Below are positions 12,912 through 23,916 of a DNA stretch of 64,000 bases, piece by piece (the first letter of the stretch is position 1; the number at the start of each line of letters is the position of its first letter). Origin of the DNA: Straminergon stramineum (lineage: Eukaryota > Streptophyta > Bryopsida > Hypnales > Calliergonaceae); contig OY987265.1 of NCBI GenBank assembly GCA_963920665.1, positions 33,547,001-33,611,000 of the forward strand, given 5' to 3'. The position numbers and the translations under genes were made by a program. The notes under the pieces are model-generated. The model did not search any database. It had not been told where the DNA came from and worked only from the letters and a program-made list of their open reading frames with translations.

Positions 12912-13436
12912 AAGGTAGACTTGCCTATGATAGGCAGAATGAGTGTTTTGCCTTGTTACAATTAGCAAAAAAACTTAGAGTTTTTTCATACAAAGACATT
13001 TGTGAGAAAAGAAGAGAGCCATTGAAATTTTATTTTTCTGACAAAGTATGAATTTCTTATGAATTTTTGAAGTGTGATTACCAATTGGCCCAAAAGAGTT
13101 TGTAGACTATTGCTAAACCAACAAAAAGTGTATGCATGATGGCCATCCTACCACCTCAAACAGTCAAAATATTTCCTAACATGGTCAGAACATGAAGAAT
13201 TAAAAAAAATCACTTGCTTTGATGAATTTACATTGAAAAGCTAGAAGTTCCTAAAACAGGCACTAATAACTCCATCACCATCACCCAAGCCATTGATTTT
13301 GCTGAGTAACCAACTTGATGTAGTCCTAATCTTATTATTTAGAGAAAGTCTGTCATGGATTCTTGTAAGACTCTAATGGGTCATTTCCTAGGTGCCTCTC
13401 ATGAGTGGTTTGCCTGTCATAGGCAGGTTTACCTTA
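12912..13436. repeat. inverted repeat with hairpin motif TGCCTATGATAGGCA
   Basis: A segment of about 42 bp at 12912-12953 recurs in inverse orientation at 13392-13435. Each carries a self-complementary core (TGCCTATGATAGGCA and TGCCTGTCATAGGCA) next to GGTAGAC/GTTTACC. It may mark the ends of a 525-bp non-autonomous element. Mirrored in the right arm at about 30444-30968. Confidence 0.5.
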
Positions 13437-14051
13437 ATTGATATGAATCTTCTTCATCTTTTCTTCCAAAGTTCATAGAAACTTGAAATTTCCACAGAAG
13501 AATGTAAAACTTTTTTTGACATTCACTAGACAGATGATTTTAGCTCGAGTCTAAAATTTATAAGAAAAAAAAATCACTCAAAAACTGGCAGCCAAATGAA
13601 GGATCCAGAGTGGAGGATTTGGAGTTTGAACTACGTGACCATGGGCTCCGACCAGTAACAGGCAATTGCTCAGCAGTCAAGCTGCACAACTGGAGCGGGA
13701 CAACTCGCTGGACATTTTGAAAGATTGAAAACAAACAACGGCATCGTCACATTTGGAGGAGAACAATAGAGAAAAATTTCAACCAGTTGTCAACAACAAC
13801 AAGGGGCAAACTGGCAAAGAAGGAATAGGCGAAGCAGCAATTGACAAAAATTGCTACAAATCAACAACCACGTTCTGATATACTAATAATAGATTCATTG
13901 TCAAACTACAGTAGTGAAAGGAGTCTCAATGCTGACCCCAAACTGGTGGGCCATTGGACACTTTTCCTCAAAACTCATGACCACGACTTTGCAGCACAAG
14001 CGTTCAAGCTTCCCTTAAGGTAGTCTGCTCCAATGAACGGGAAAAACCGGC

Positions 14052-14265
14052 AATTAGTTCAAAGTTAGCCTAGTGGATTTGGGAAAATATCCGGTTGCAA
14101 TTCGAAAACATCGGCAAAAGACCAGTGAAAAAATCTAGAAAATTTCTATTTCTAGCAAAAAATAGAGAAAATAACTGGGATGGGAACTTCAATAACCGGT
14201 TGACTATAGGAATTGGAGGAAAATAGCCGGTGAAATTCAAAAAGTTTCCCGAACACTGCTCTGCT
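14052..14265 (+). repeat. direct repeat copy 2 (left arm)
   Basis: Partner of 10217-10435, same orientation, moderately diverged. Confidence 0.5.
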
Positions 14266-14567
14266 CTTAAACCGTGCATTTAAGGTCTGGTCGGCCTTTT
14301 TGATGGTTCTTCGCTGCATGAAAATATTTTCCTTATTTTTCACTCGAAGAAAAATTGATGTGGAATCTAACCCAAGTGGTTTCATATTTTTTGGATCATT
14401 TTTGAATTACTTACGAATTTCTAAAGAATTTTGCCATAGGTATCTATTTCTTGATTGTAGGCCTTACAAAACCCACACATGTGTAGTCTGAAAAAAGATA
14501 TGGCTTCACCAAAAACAAGCACAACAGCATGTAGAAAGTAATAGACAGGGTTCCAAAATGCGACCTT

Positions 14568-14815
14568 TGCTAAACTAAACTCCTATAGGACCAAGGGTTA
14601 TTTTTTGACAAAAATCACTAGAAATTGCCATTTCTGCTGAATTCTTTCAAGAAAGAAAAAAATTCAAAAATCCAACCGTAGGATCTTGTACTATACTTGT
14701 ATGAGATCATGTGGTAAAATCTTTTTTTTTCTTTTTTTTTTTAATCAAGTTTGACCATATAGATTGAAAAATATTAGCATTCAAAGTTGAGGGAGAAATT
14801 TTTTTTGAACACAGG
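14568..14815 (-). mobile_element. truncated TTAA-type MITE (left arm)
   Basis: Begins TAAACTCCTATAGGACC, a decayed form of the TTAACCCCTAAAGGACC end, and continues with text matching the reverse complement of 42614-43322 (AAATTGCCA, GATTGAAA..ATTA, AAAGTTGAGG). It stops near 14815, so only part of the element remains. Confidence 0.5.
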
Positions 14816-15288
14816 TAAACATTTCAGAAATGGACCCACCTTGGCTATTATTCCATCCACTAGCAAAGTATAAAGGAACGTTTGATAGATTTTAAATCGC
14901 TCTGACATCATTGACAAAACATTCAATGCTTTACACATATGCATTTTACAACTTGTTAATGTCCATTTCAGAACCTAGCTAGGGACAGTCTTTAGAAGAC
15001 GAGTGGAATTAGAGTAGACTATCATATAAAGAGCCTGGATTATATCCAATCCTCACAACAACAAACGATCCCCAATATTTTAGCAACTAATGACAATCAT
15101 ACTCCAATGCTAGCACAATTTTCTTCGCAACTACCGTAGTGAAGCTTCTAGGAAATTGATTCCAAGGCACCAAAGCTCTCGTTCACATTTGCTTGAATCC
15201 TCGCTTGAATCATAAACAAGTCTATTGATTTCCAAGGGGGACAAAGTCTAATTTGGAACACAAACCACTTCAATACGTAGTTGTCGCC

Positions 15289-17650
15289 ATGGCTCTCAAG
15301 ACAGTTGCTCTGAGCCCTGCAAACGGTATGCTTCCCAAGGGGCAGCCTAGGGTGGACGGGCTTGCGTGTGTGTTGGGCATTGGCATTGTCGTGCCTCCCA
15401 TTGAGTTTCCGCAATTGAAGTACCCTATTCTCTTCTTCAACATTACCAATTGCAGCAAAAAGGAGGCACTCAAGGCCAAGTTCAAGCGCATTTGCAAGTC
15501 ACCAGTCCCTAAATTGGATAATGCATTATGTATCCCATTTTGTGTGTACATTCTTGCTCAATAGTAAATGTTGAGCCTAATGTGGTGGAGGGACAAATTT
15601 GAGGAAAACATGCATGCATGCCATTTTTTTGATCAAAACTTATTCAACCCAATTTGATTTTACTGGGATAGATTCGGAGAAAGCTATTGCAATTGTGTAG
15701 TGCCTAGCATTTATGTAAATTGACGAGGTTTACAAATATGACGTTGTAGGCGACAAGTTGGAGATCTGGAAGTGTCATATGTTTTTGACAGAGGAGGTGC
15801 TGAAGGCCAACCCAAGCATCTACATGTACATGGAGCCCTCACTGAACGTGCTCCACAACACCGTGGTAGTGCAAGTGCCCAAGCTCACCGCCTAGGCCAC
15901 ATTGAAGGCGATTAAGAAATAGGGCGCGCACAAGTTCGACATCACATACATCAACTTCGCCACCACTAATGGCGTGAACATGCCGGATGCCAACCATATC
16001 CTAGCCAAGCTGCTAGGCTTCAAGTAGACCGTGAAGCGTGTTGTCGAGGCCCTAGTAACACCTTATAGCTTTAAACAACCTTTAAAAGCCCTTCACAGCT
16101 TTCAAGGCTCACCACACTCCAATTCTAGTATCACTTAGGCCTAAACTAACTAACATTGCACATGCCACGCACCCACAACATTAATTCTCATTTCCAACTC
16201 ACATTGCTAAGTCCTAGTCCCCATGACTACTAGTATACACTCCACTCGTGACACATGACATGTCACTTGGTGATACAAGGTGGAACTTCCATTTTATTGT
16301 GCTAGGACTTGTGGTGACACTACTCACCACAAACTTAACCGCCCTTGGTTGTCACCCCACTCCATACTAAGCCCATTGTATACTTGCTACTTTCACACCA
16401 ACACTAATCGAGACTTACAACTCGGGATACATTGCCAATGGCCTAGCAAGGAGCAGGACTCCATCCAACCGGTACCCCAAGACACACATGCAAGTGTCCT
16501 ATGGAACCTTGAAGCCAGTGATAAAATTGCATCACCAACCATGAGTCATCGGGACTCACCAAGGCTCCAAGAAGGAGGGAGGAGGGAGACCAACCCCTCC
16601 TATAGTACTTTCTATGGCATTTGGCACCCCCCCCCCCTTGTGGATCGAAGGGACTTCCCAACCCCCTTTGGGTTTTGGAAGACCACCCATTTCCAATCGA
16701 AATCTCCAAGTTCCAACTCCGTTTGGATTCTTGAACTTCCAAACATCATAAAATTGTGGTCAATGTTCCAAATCCCACATGCAAGAAAATTTTAGATATC
16801 TACGCAACGAGTAGATGCCAATGGACTACTCAATTGTCTCATTTGAACAAGTTCACACAAAGTTATGGTCCTCCAAAGATTCGGGTTCACCAAGAGCGAC
16901 ATCACGCCTTCACCACGACCCTTCTCTTGGCTAGAACTTTTGGCTCATATCTTAGAACCTCATAATTTTTGTCATTATAGGTTCCTTGTCTTCATAGCTT
17001 TCCAATGATATGCTCTATGTCATACTTTGTTGAGGGATTCTTTGGGAAATCCTCACACTTAGCCTTTAAGTGTCTTGGCGCCAACGGGACACCCCCAACT
17101 TTGAACGGCCATAACTTCTAGCCTAGTGGTCCAAATCACGCGTTCTTTGGACGGTTAGAAGCGTATTCTTAAGAGCTTTGCAAGGATGTATGATATGCTA
17201 CTATGATCTTCTTAACCAAGGCGCTATTGCGCCTTGTTTGCTCGGGAGTCTCACATTTCTTCCTTCTTAGACTATTACAAGGCTTGGGAAGTCCCTCTCA
17301 AGGTCCCCCTTGCTCACTAAGGCACTAAGGGCACCCCAATGAGATAAGGGCGTGACATTATGGGTCGTACATCCCTATTGTAAGGCCTGAATATTCTAGA
17401 CCAAATGGAGGCCAAGTTGAAGCTCTCCAAGGACAAGATGTAGGGCAGTTGTAATATGTTGTCAGAGTTTGGCAACATGTCGAGCTCCTTGGTGATGTTT
17501 GTGTTGGACTAGATTCGGCAAAGGTCTTTGTGAATGGGCATGTCCACGCTTGACGAGGACAACAACTTTGGCTTCTTCATCGGTTTCAAACCGGGTGTCA
17601 TGTTGGAGGTGCTAGTGGTTTGGGCCGTTGCCAACGTTGCCACCATTTAG
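15289..17650 (+). pseudogene. chalcone synthase / type III PKS pseudogene, left copy
   Basis: A broken chalcone synthase, the enzyme that condenses p-coumaroyl-CoA with malonyl-CoA. Exon 1 (15289-about 15511) reads ACVLGIG, FFNITNC and AKFKRIC, typical of the family N-terminus. Exon 2 (about 15751-16038) reads CHMFLTEEVLKANPS, MEPSLNV, VVVQVPKL and ends in LLGFK-stop-TVKR. The C-terminal part (17358-17650) reads WVVHP, then after a frameshift ILDQMEAKLKLSKDKM, LSEFGNMSSS, FGFFIGFKPG. About 160 codons between these parts, including the catalytic cysteine, are missing and an LTR-like block sits there instead. There are at least six in-frame stops, and the conserved GFGPG loop is GFKPG. The intron sits at the usual chalcone synthase position (RIC/DK). 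The right arm has the same lesions. Confidence 0.9.
16039..17357 (-). mobile_element. solo-LTR-like block inside chalcone synthase relic (left)
   Basis: On the minus strand the block begins TGTCACGCCC and ends CTCGACAACA, the TG...CA form and opening typical of plant LTR retrotransposons; length 1.32 kb. No internal gag-pol or second LTR is seen, so a solo LTR is the simplest reading. No target duplication flanks it, and it replaces about 160 codons of the host gene, so a recombination that deleted host DNA is likely. The open frame at 16280-16795 inside it is not a gene. Confidence 0.65.
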
Positions 17651-18512
17651 ATTCATTTTTTATACTCTTTTACATTGGAGCTCATCTCATCAATAAATCA
17701 ACTACAATTGTACACAGGAAATTGGAACGGTGCTGGTGTATGTCTTTTTATGTGTTGCATTTTTTGCAACCCCATTCATTTGCAATTGTGCATTGTGATT
17801 TCAAATAGAAATCTATAGTAGGCAATATGAACCGGTGTACAAACAAACCAATCAGTCCATTTATTTCCCGAATGCCACTAAGAGTTTTCTCCCGCCTAGC
17901 ACATCAATTGCATGATTTTCTAGGTTGTTGTTTGCATTTGAGTGGGTTGCAATGGGGAATGAAGACTTATAGTTACTTTGGCAAAGTTTTGCATGTCCAT
18001 GTACACTCAACAAACCTCTTTGAATGACATTAAGTAATGGAATTTTCCTATAGACTTGTCAAGCTATATATCATACGCTATGTATAGCACACTTGCAAAA
18101 CATTCAAAAGATGTTCATCATATTTTCGTGACAAAATAAAGAAACATCTTTGAAATATGATGCATGTGGTGGAACATGCAATTATTCATGACCTAAATTA
18201 TCCATTTCATTCGATTGGCGTGATTCCAAGAGTCTAAAATTGTGACTTAGACTTACACTAATATCTATATAGATATTCGTCCATCCTTGAAGGTGCCTAA
18301 GTCATGGAATTCCACGACAAAAATAATATTGATGTAGCAATTACAAACCCAAAATATGTACTATGACTTAGTACTAGATCCATAGTCATGGCCAACTCAA
18401 TGGAGATAAGGTTTAGAATGGTCTAATTTGTCATGCATGGACTGGACTTAACCCCTTACCGCCCAAGGTGACCAAAAGTATCCACTGTGAATGAAAAAAA
18501 AGCTCCCCATGT
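17651..18512. other. non-coding DNA inside left arm
   Basis: Follows the chalcone synthase relic and probably includes its old 3' UTR. No gene seen. Matches 25369-26230 of the right arm almost base for base. Confidence 0.5.
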
Positions 18513-20832
18513 TGTCATCTTGTTTATTTGTACATAGTATTAGAACATATTATAATATGTTTTATTGAGTAGCTTCAAGGTGACACCGTTTTAAGAGGTG
18601 TATGACATCTATTTAAGCATATGATTTTACCTTAGAGCTTTATTGAAATTCAATAGTAGATTTTGGTTCTTACTTTAGAGTTAGAATGTAGAATTAGAGG
18701 GTTTTGGTGGAGTCGGAAGATCAAAAGGCTGATTCGGAGGCAGAATTAGAACTTTCCTTGTCTCAATTGCCAAATCAACCATCTTAACCAGTGATTTCTT
18801 CACCATTGTCTTTCCATCCACGAGATGAAGCTGGGCCTTCTCGTCCGCTAAAGACACCTCGTGTGGAGTAATGTTGGCATGGAAATCTTGATAGGAATAC
18901 TTGTGCTTTGGTGATTCTACTTCAAGTAATCAAGTAGGATGTATTGAATGAGGCACACGAGATGTGACATTTGAGGCAAGTTACGAAGGCTTGAACGAAG
19001 ACCAATATTTTTGTATGATGAAGCTAAATAGAGAAAGCACTAGCCATCAACGTTGGTTGAAAGGGCCAGTGAATCCTCTAATAAAAATCGAACGTGCAAA
19101 TTATGTGATTAATACTATCAAGCGCATCCTCAAATTCTTGCTGATGGAATAGCACTCTTCTTTGACTTCAGTTTTTACCTCCGTTTAGTTGGATTTGGAA
19201 ATCTTTAGTTGATTTAAATTTTAGTGTTTGTTTTTGTTTTTGTTAGAAGTTGCAAGATAGGAGAATAGAAGTGTTTTGCCTTCTAGTTTAAACCTTTGGG
19301 ATTCATTGGCTTTAAATAAATGAATAGGAACTTACCTTTGGTGGTTTCTTAGGGTCAATGGGGAGGTAAGGAGGCTCATGTGATGTATCATGGGCTGATT
19401 CTTCCTACCTTAGGGGTCTAGAAGGTAGGTCAGCATCTTCTACCTTAAGTTGGAGAGTTGGAAAAAAAGGAGGAAAGTGTATGTGTGGGGGAGTTTTAAG
19501 GGAAAAAAGGCCAAATTTCGGATGGATGTAGCTCATGGAGCATGGATTATTGAGAAATGAAACTTTGGCATCAAATTCTTTGTGCTTATAGCTTTCCAAA
19601 GAGTGTTTGAAAGTGAAATTTGGAGTTGGGATTCAAAAGTTATTAAGGTTTGAAATTGTGAAGACCCAAGGACCTTCATTGAGAAGTTAGAGGCTTCCTC
19701 AAGCTATAATTTTTGATGTGTCTATTTTCTTGCTTTGAAATTTGGAAGGTGTATTTTTATTGTTAATATTTTTCTAAGAAGACATCACATGTCTTATTTG
19801 GAGTTTAGAACAAGAAATTATGAGGTGCTAAAATCTAGAGTGAGGTTTGGACTTCTTAATCGGGAGACTGAGGCTCTATCTTTCATAACTTTTAGACAGT
19901 AACTTAGAATCTTGTAAAACTTTCATAAGTTATAAATAAATGTGAGATCTTTTCAAATTGATATCAAACTTGTCATTTGGAGTCCTAGATCAAAAGATAT
20001 TGAAGATTGAAGAGGCAGTGGTTAGTTTGAGGAAGGAGAAGAGGACTTCTATTTTGCCTTCTAATAACTTTTGGACAGTAGTTTGAATTGAGTTGAAATT
20101 TTCAGAGTGATTAGTTTGTGCTATTATCTTTCTAAATTGCTATAACACTAATCGTTTGGTTTCCTAGAGCATCTGTGGCGCTAGTTTGAAGGCTGCAGCT
20201 AGTGTAGAACTTATTTCCCTTATTTTCCATTAGGGTTTTAAGAGTCGATAAATGAAAGAAGGCTCTAAGACTCAAGATTGAAGATTTGGTTCAAGGGTGA
20301 GAAGATTGAAGACTTGTGTGTTGTGGCTTGTGGCTTATTATTTTTGGACGGATTTGGAGGCTCGTTGTCTTTATTTGTTATTCTTAGCCGATTGGGAGGC
20401 TCGTTGTTGTTCAAATTTTGTATTGTAAACCTGTTGCGAGCCGTGGTTATCTAGTAAGTGCTCCATTTGGTGTTTGTGGCGGCGAAGTAGGGTTAATGTC
20501 CCACATGGTTGATCTTATATGTTGTTCCCATCGGTGAAAGGCGCCTCCTAGTTACCATGGGTTTGAGGTTTAGGAGCTCATCATTCGGACGGTCAGCTCA
20601 TGTCTGACTGTCCCATTTTACCTATCCAAGAACTTATTTCTTATCACCCACCTTTACCCTTAACCCTTTTAGAGCCACCTAGGAGAGGATGGTTGAAGAT
20701 CGAATGAAGATTCGAATGTAAGGACTTTGAAGATCAAGTGAAGATTCAGGTTTCGAGAGTCTCCATCTACACTTAGCAATTTGCAGCTAGACACCCCGTG
20801 TGTTCCTTAAACATGCTCCTCTCTACCCAACA
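18513..20832 (+). mobile_element. 2.3-kb insertion unique to left arm, retroelement-like
   Basis: The right arm has an uninterrupted site (near 25374), so this block was inserted into the left arm only. It begins TGTCATC and ends CCCAACA (TG...CA), and the flanks CATGT / ACAT look like a decayed 5-bp target duplication. Near 18700-18860 one frame reads like low-complexity retroelement coding remnants (SQLPNQP, FHPRDEAGPSRPLKTP) with stops. A second frame at 18964-19152 is protein-like (MKLNRESTSHQRW). No reverse transcriptase is visible. It could be a long solo LTR or a non-autonomous retroelement. Confidence 0.6.
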
Positions 20833-21582
20833 ACATAGTGAGTGGGGATGAATTTACTAGGTACAATTCCCGGCGCAATTATGATTTAAAGCACAACGGG
20901 TGTTAGGAACAAGCCTATGCAATTGGCAATGATAGGGGGCATACAATTTGTGAGAAGGAGTGCTCATATTGGCAACATGGTAAACATCAAATATGGTCGT
21001 TAGTCCAAATTTACGAATTCTTCCCAACATTAGACAATTCAAGATTTTTGGGCCTAGGATGTGTCTAGAAGAAGAGGGATTGCAATACTCTTTAAGAGAG
21101 AGGTAGAAATGGCAATAGGAACAATAGTCGACAACAATTTTGAGGCTTCAGAGCGGTGGATCTTCATCCTACCACAAGTTGTTCCACCCTAATTGAAAGA
21201 GATTGTTTTCCTAACTTCTACAAATAATTTTAGAGTACAAAAACAGTTTATTTAGCCAAGAAGGGTGGGTGTAAGCCAAATGGCATATGCTACCATTGTA
21301 TTTGATTCCAAATTGTGGATTGGTGTACTAAATTTTGTAATAAAATGACTAGCTAAATGCAATAAATTTTAGAGTAGGTATTAACTATAAAATGTACATG
21401 ACAAATTATATTATAGCATAGCATTACAACACTAATTTCCCTTTCCTACATGCATTCCAATTTGTATATTTTGTCATCTTCACTACCTACTTACTCAAGA
21501 CTTTTAACATTTCACAAAAGATGAATATTTTCACCAAGAGCATAAATATCAATACTACTCAAAGAAGAAGATTTCTATAAAT

Positions 21583-22660
21583 GGGTCATTGCAAGAAACA
21601 CCGACCATTTTTATGATACAATCAATGTGACTCTCTTGTCATCCACTATAACTTTTGAATTTTAAACCCAATGCCAAAAATAAAAAATATATTTCGAGTT
21701 AACTTGATTGTCATTATATTTATTACTTTTTAGAAATTTTAAAAAATCATTTTATATTTAAATGTCCATTATACTAATATGTCACACTTTCAGGTTTAGG
21801 GTTTTTTTATACTAAATACCGGTTCAATTTAATGATTTTTGGTTGAAATTTTTGTAGTATATTCCTATAGTAGGTAGACATGTCCCTACCAAAGGACATC
21901 TAAAAAAACATTATTTTATGTCCTCCACGTTTGTGCAAAGAGGCCTCTCTTACACTTGCACTTGTAAACATTAGAAATGGTTTTGACCTTATTTATTTAA
22001 TACAAACCCATTGACATGAAGTCTTTTCCAATTTCCAATTTTGAGTTTTAAAAAAAAATTATTTTCCTATTTTCTACAAATTAAAATGTCCAAATTATAT
22101 TTAGTGGGATAGCTTTTTGGATATAGAATTTTGGTGAAGAAAATACATAGTTGGACATTTTTATTTTTATAAAATGGGAAAATCAATTTTAAATAAAACT
22201 AAAAATCTGACATTCTTGAGTACTTCATAGTGATGAGATTTGACCAAAAAAATGAGGTCAAAACCATTTCTAATGTTTACAAGTGTGCGTGCAAGAGAAG
22301 CCTCTTTGCACAAACTTGGAGGACATAAAATAATGTTTTTTTAGATGCACTTTGGTGGGGACATGTCTACCTACAATAGGAATATACCACAGAAATTTCA
22401 ACCAAAAATCATTAAATTGAACCGGTATTTAGTATAAAAAAACCCTAAATTTGAAAGCATCACTAATACAAAAAATTGATTTTTAAATATAAAATGATTT
22501 TTTCAAATTTTTGAAAAATAGAGTGTACAATGAAAATAAAAAATTTTAGAAATAGATTTTTTCTTTTGGGCATTGAGTTCATAATTCAAAAGTTCTAGCA
22601 ATTGACAGAAACTAGTTCCAAAATGCTATGCAAAACAGATGGTGTTTCTTGCAACGACCC
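21583..22660. mobile_element. foldback transposon with ~450-bp inverted arms
   Basis: Starts GGGTCATTGCAAGAAACACC and ends with the reverse complement (one base different). The inverted similarity continues for about 450 bp per side, including a TTTAGGGTTTTTT stretch and a block with ACATTATTTTATGTCCTCC, leaving a short centre near 22090-22200. No coding capacity. Same family as 12024-12753 and 31127-31857. Flanks AAAT/AAAC are only a weak target-duplication candidate. Confidence 0.8.
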
Positions 22661-22963
22661 AAACCTAGTTGGCAAAAAATATTCATCAAGATTAAAAATT
22701 CATAGTATTTTTAAATCACTTAGTGGAGGTAAAACTAGAGACATATTTTCATGTTGTTGTAAGCAAGTGCCACTCCAAAACATAAACTAAACTAACTACT
22801 CCTAATTATGCAAACTTACATGCAAAACTAATCCACCAAATTCTTGTCTTAAAGACATGATCTCAACATGAGAACTAGAGGTTCATCTGAGTTCACCAAT
22901 AATCAGCAACTTGAAAATTTTTATTTTCATAAAACGGTTTTCAAAAACAAACATGGCAATACA

Positions 22964-23916
22964 GTTTAGCCTCTACGAGACCAACATGCATTTTTTGGGT
23001 ACATAGCAATTTGGGGAAGGTATATGTGACTAGAGATTTCCATATTTTTGGCCCCAATTTTCAGAGAAGATGGGGACAAGGAATATCTTTCATATGGATT
23101 AAATTTCATGACATTTGAAAATATGAATCAAAAGTTACGGCTTCATGTGTTATTTTTTTTTGTGAATGGGTAGTCTGGGCATATTAGAAAAAATCACTTT
23201 TTTCAGAAACACAAATTTGGAATTGTTTTTGTAGGGTTATATATATATATATATATATATATACATGAAAAACTTTGAATCATTCCATTTTGATCAGTGA
23301 ATTAAAAGGTATGAGTTTTTGTTTGTTTGGAGGTAGTTATGGATTCTCTACTCTAAAATAATCTTTGAAGTCCTTTAATTTCCTCAATTTTCAATATTTT
23401 TTGAAAAAAATAAAATCAAAAGATGTAGATTGTTTATTAAAACATTGCAACCATCGGGATTGGCATTTTTCAATTCCATAATTAAATTCTTAATGATTTA
23501 GTATTTTAAATCATTCTCTACTACTATCTACTTACTATATTTTTCTTGTATGTTTTACAATTCCAAATGATCTGAAAGTTTGTAAGCATGTGGGAAACTT
23601 GTCTAGGACAAAGAATCTAGAGAAGAACCACCTTTTTGGACATTTTTTCATAGAAAAGTGAGCTTGCGAAGTGTAGCTGCCTTGTTTTTCCTAGGGTCAA
23701 AAAATGATTTTAGTGAATTTGAATGCTTATATCTTGCAATCCACATAGTGAAAATGTCTGAAATTTTTACCACGTGTTTTCAAGTGAGCATACTACAAGA
23801 TCCTATGGTTACATGAATCAAAAAAAGTTTTATTTCAAAAATTTGATACTTGTGCTAAAGATTGTAGTTTTGGAGCATTTTTGGTGAAAATATAGTCATG
23901 GAACTTTAGGGGTTAA
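22964..23916 (-). mobile_element. TTAA-type MITE, long subfamily (palindrome centre)
   Basis: Inverse copy of the 45921-46875 element, nearly the same length (953 versus 955 bp). The right end is CTTTAGGGG-TTAA; the left end TTTAGCCTCTACGAGACC is a decayed TTAACCCCTAAAGGACC. A TA microsatellite lies inside (about 23236-23262). No open frame. Confidence 0.7.

Larger units (their letters stand above)
10216..15288. other. AT-rich transposon-derived DNA, left arm
   Basis: About 5 kb between the PAL promoter and the chalcone synthase relic. No gene seen. It holds a divergent direct repeat (10217-10435 and 14052-14265), a pair of 34-bp direct repeats near 10795-10880 containing AAACCACATGG-like text, TTAA-type MITE relics (11292-11868 and 14568-14815), a foldback-type element (12024-12753) and a hairpin-bounded segment (12912-13436). 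Short open frames here are mirrored in the other arm only because the DNA is duplicated. Confidence 0.7.
6711..21165 (+). repeat. left arm of large inverted repeat
   Basis: This 14.5-kb arm is the reverse complement of 25040-37170. Paired coordinates sum to about 43880 across 6711-18510: PAL starts 9447/34432 and chalcone synthase relic starts 15289/28592. After a left-only insertion (18513-20832) they sum to about 46205 for the inner 330 bp. Contents, outside to inside: PAL gene, PAL promoter, AT-rich transposon relics, broken chalcone synthase with an embedded LTR-like block, non-coding DNA, the private insertion, and a short inner segment. Identity is near complete in some tracts and lower in others. 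Confidence 0.95.

Noticed and set aside
16280..16795. 171-codon open frame, mirrored as a 156-codon frame at 27130-27600
   Set aside because: Lies in the LTR-like block; the length differs only because a C homopolymer is 11 versus 10 bases. No domain.
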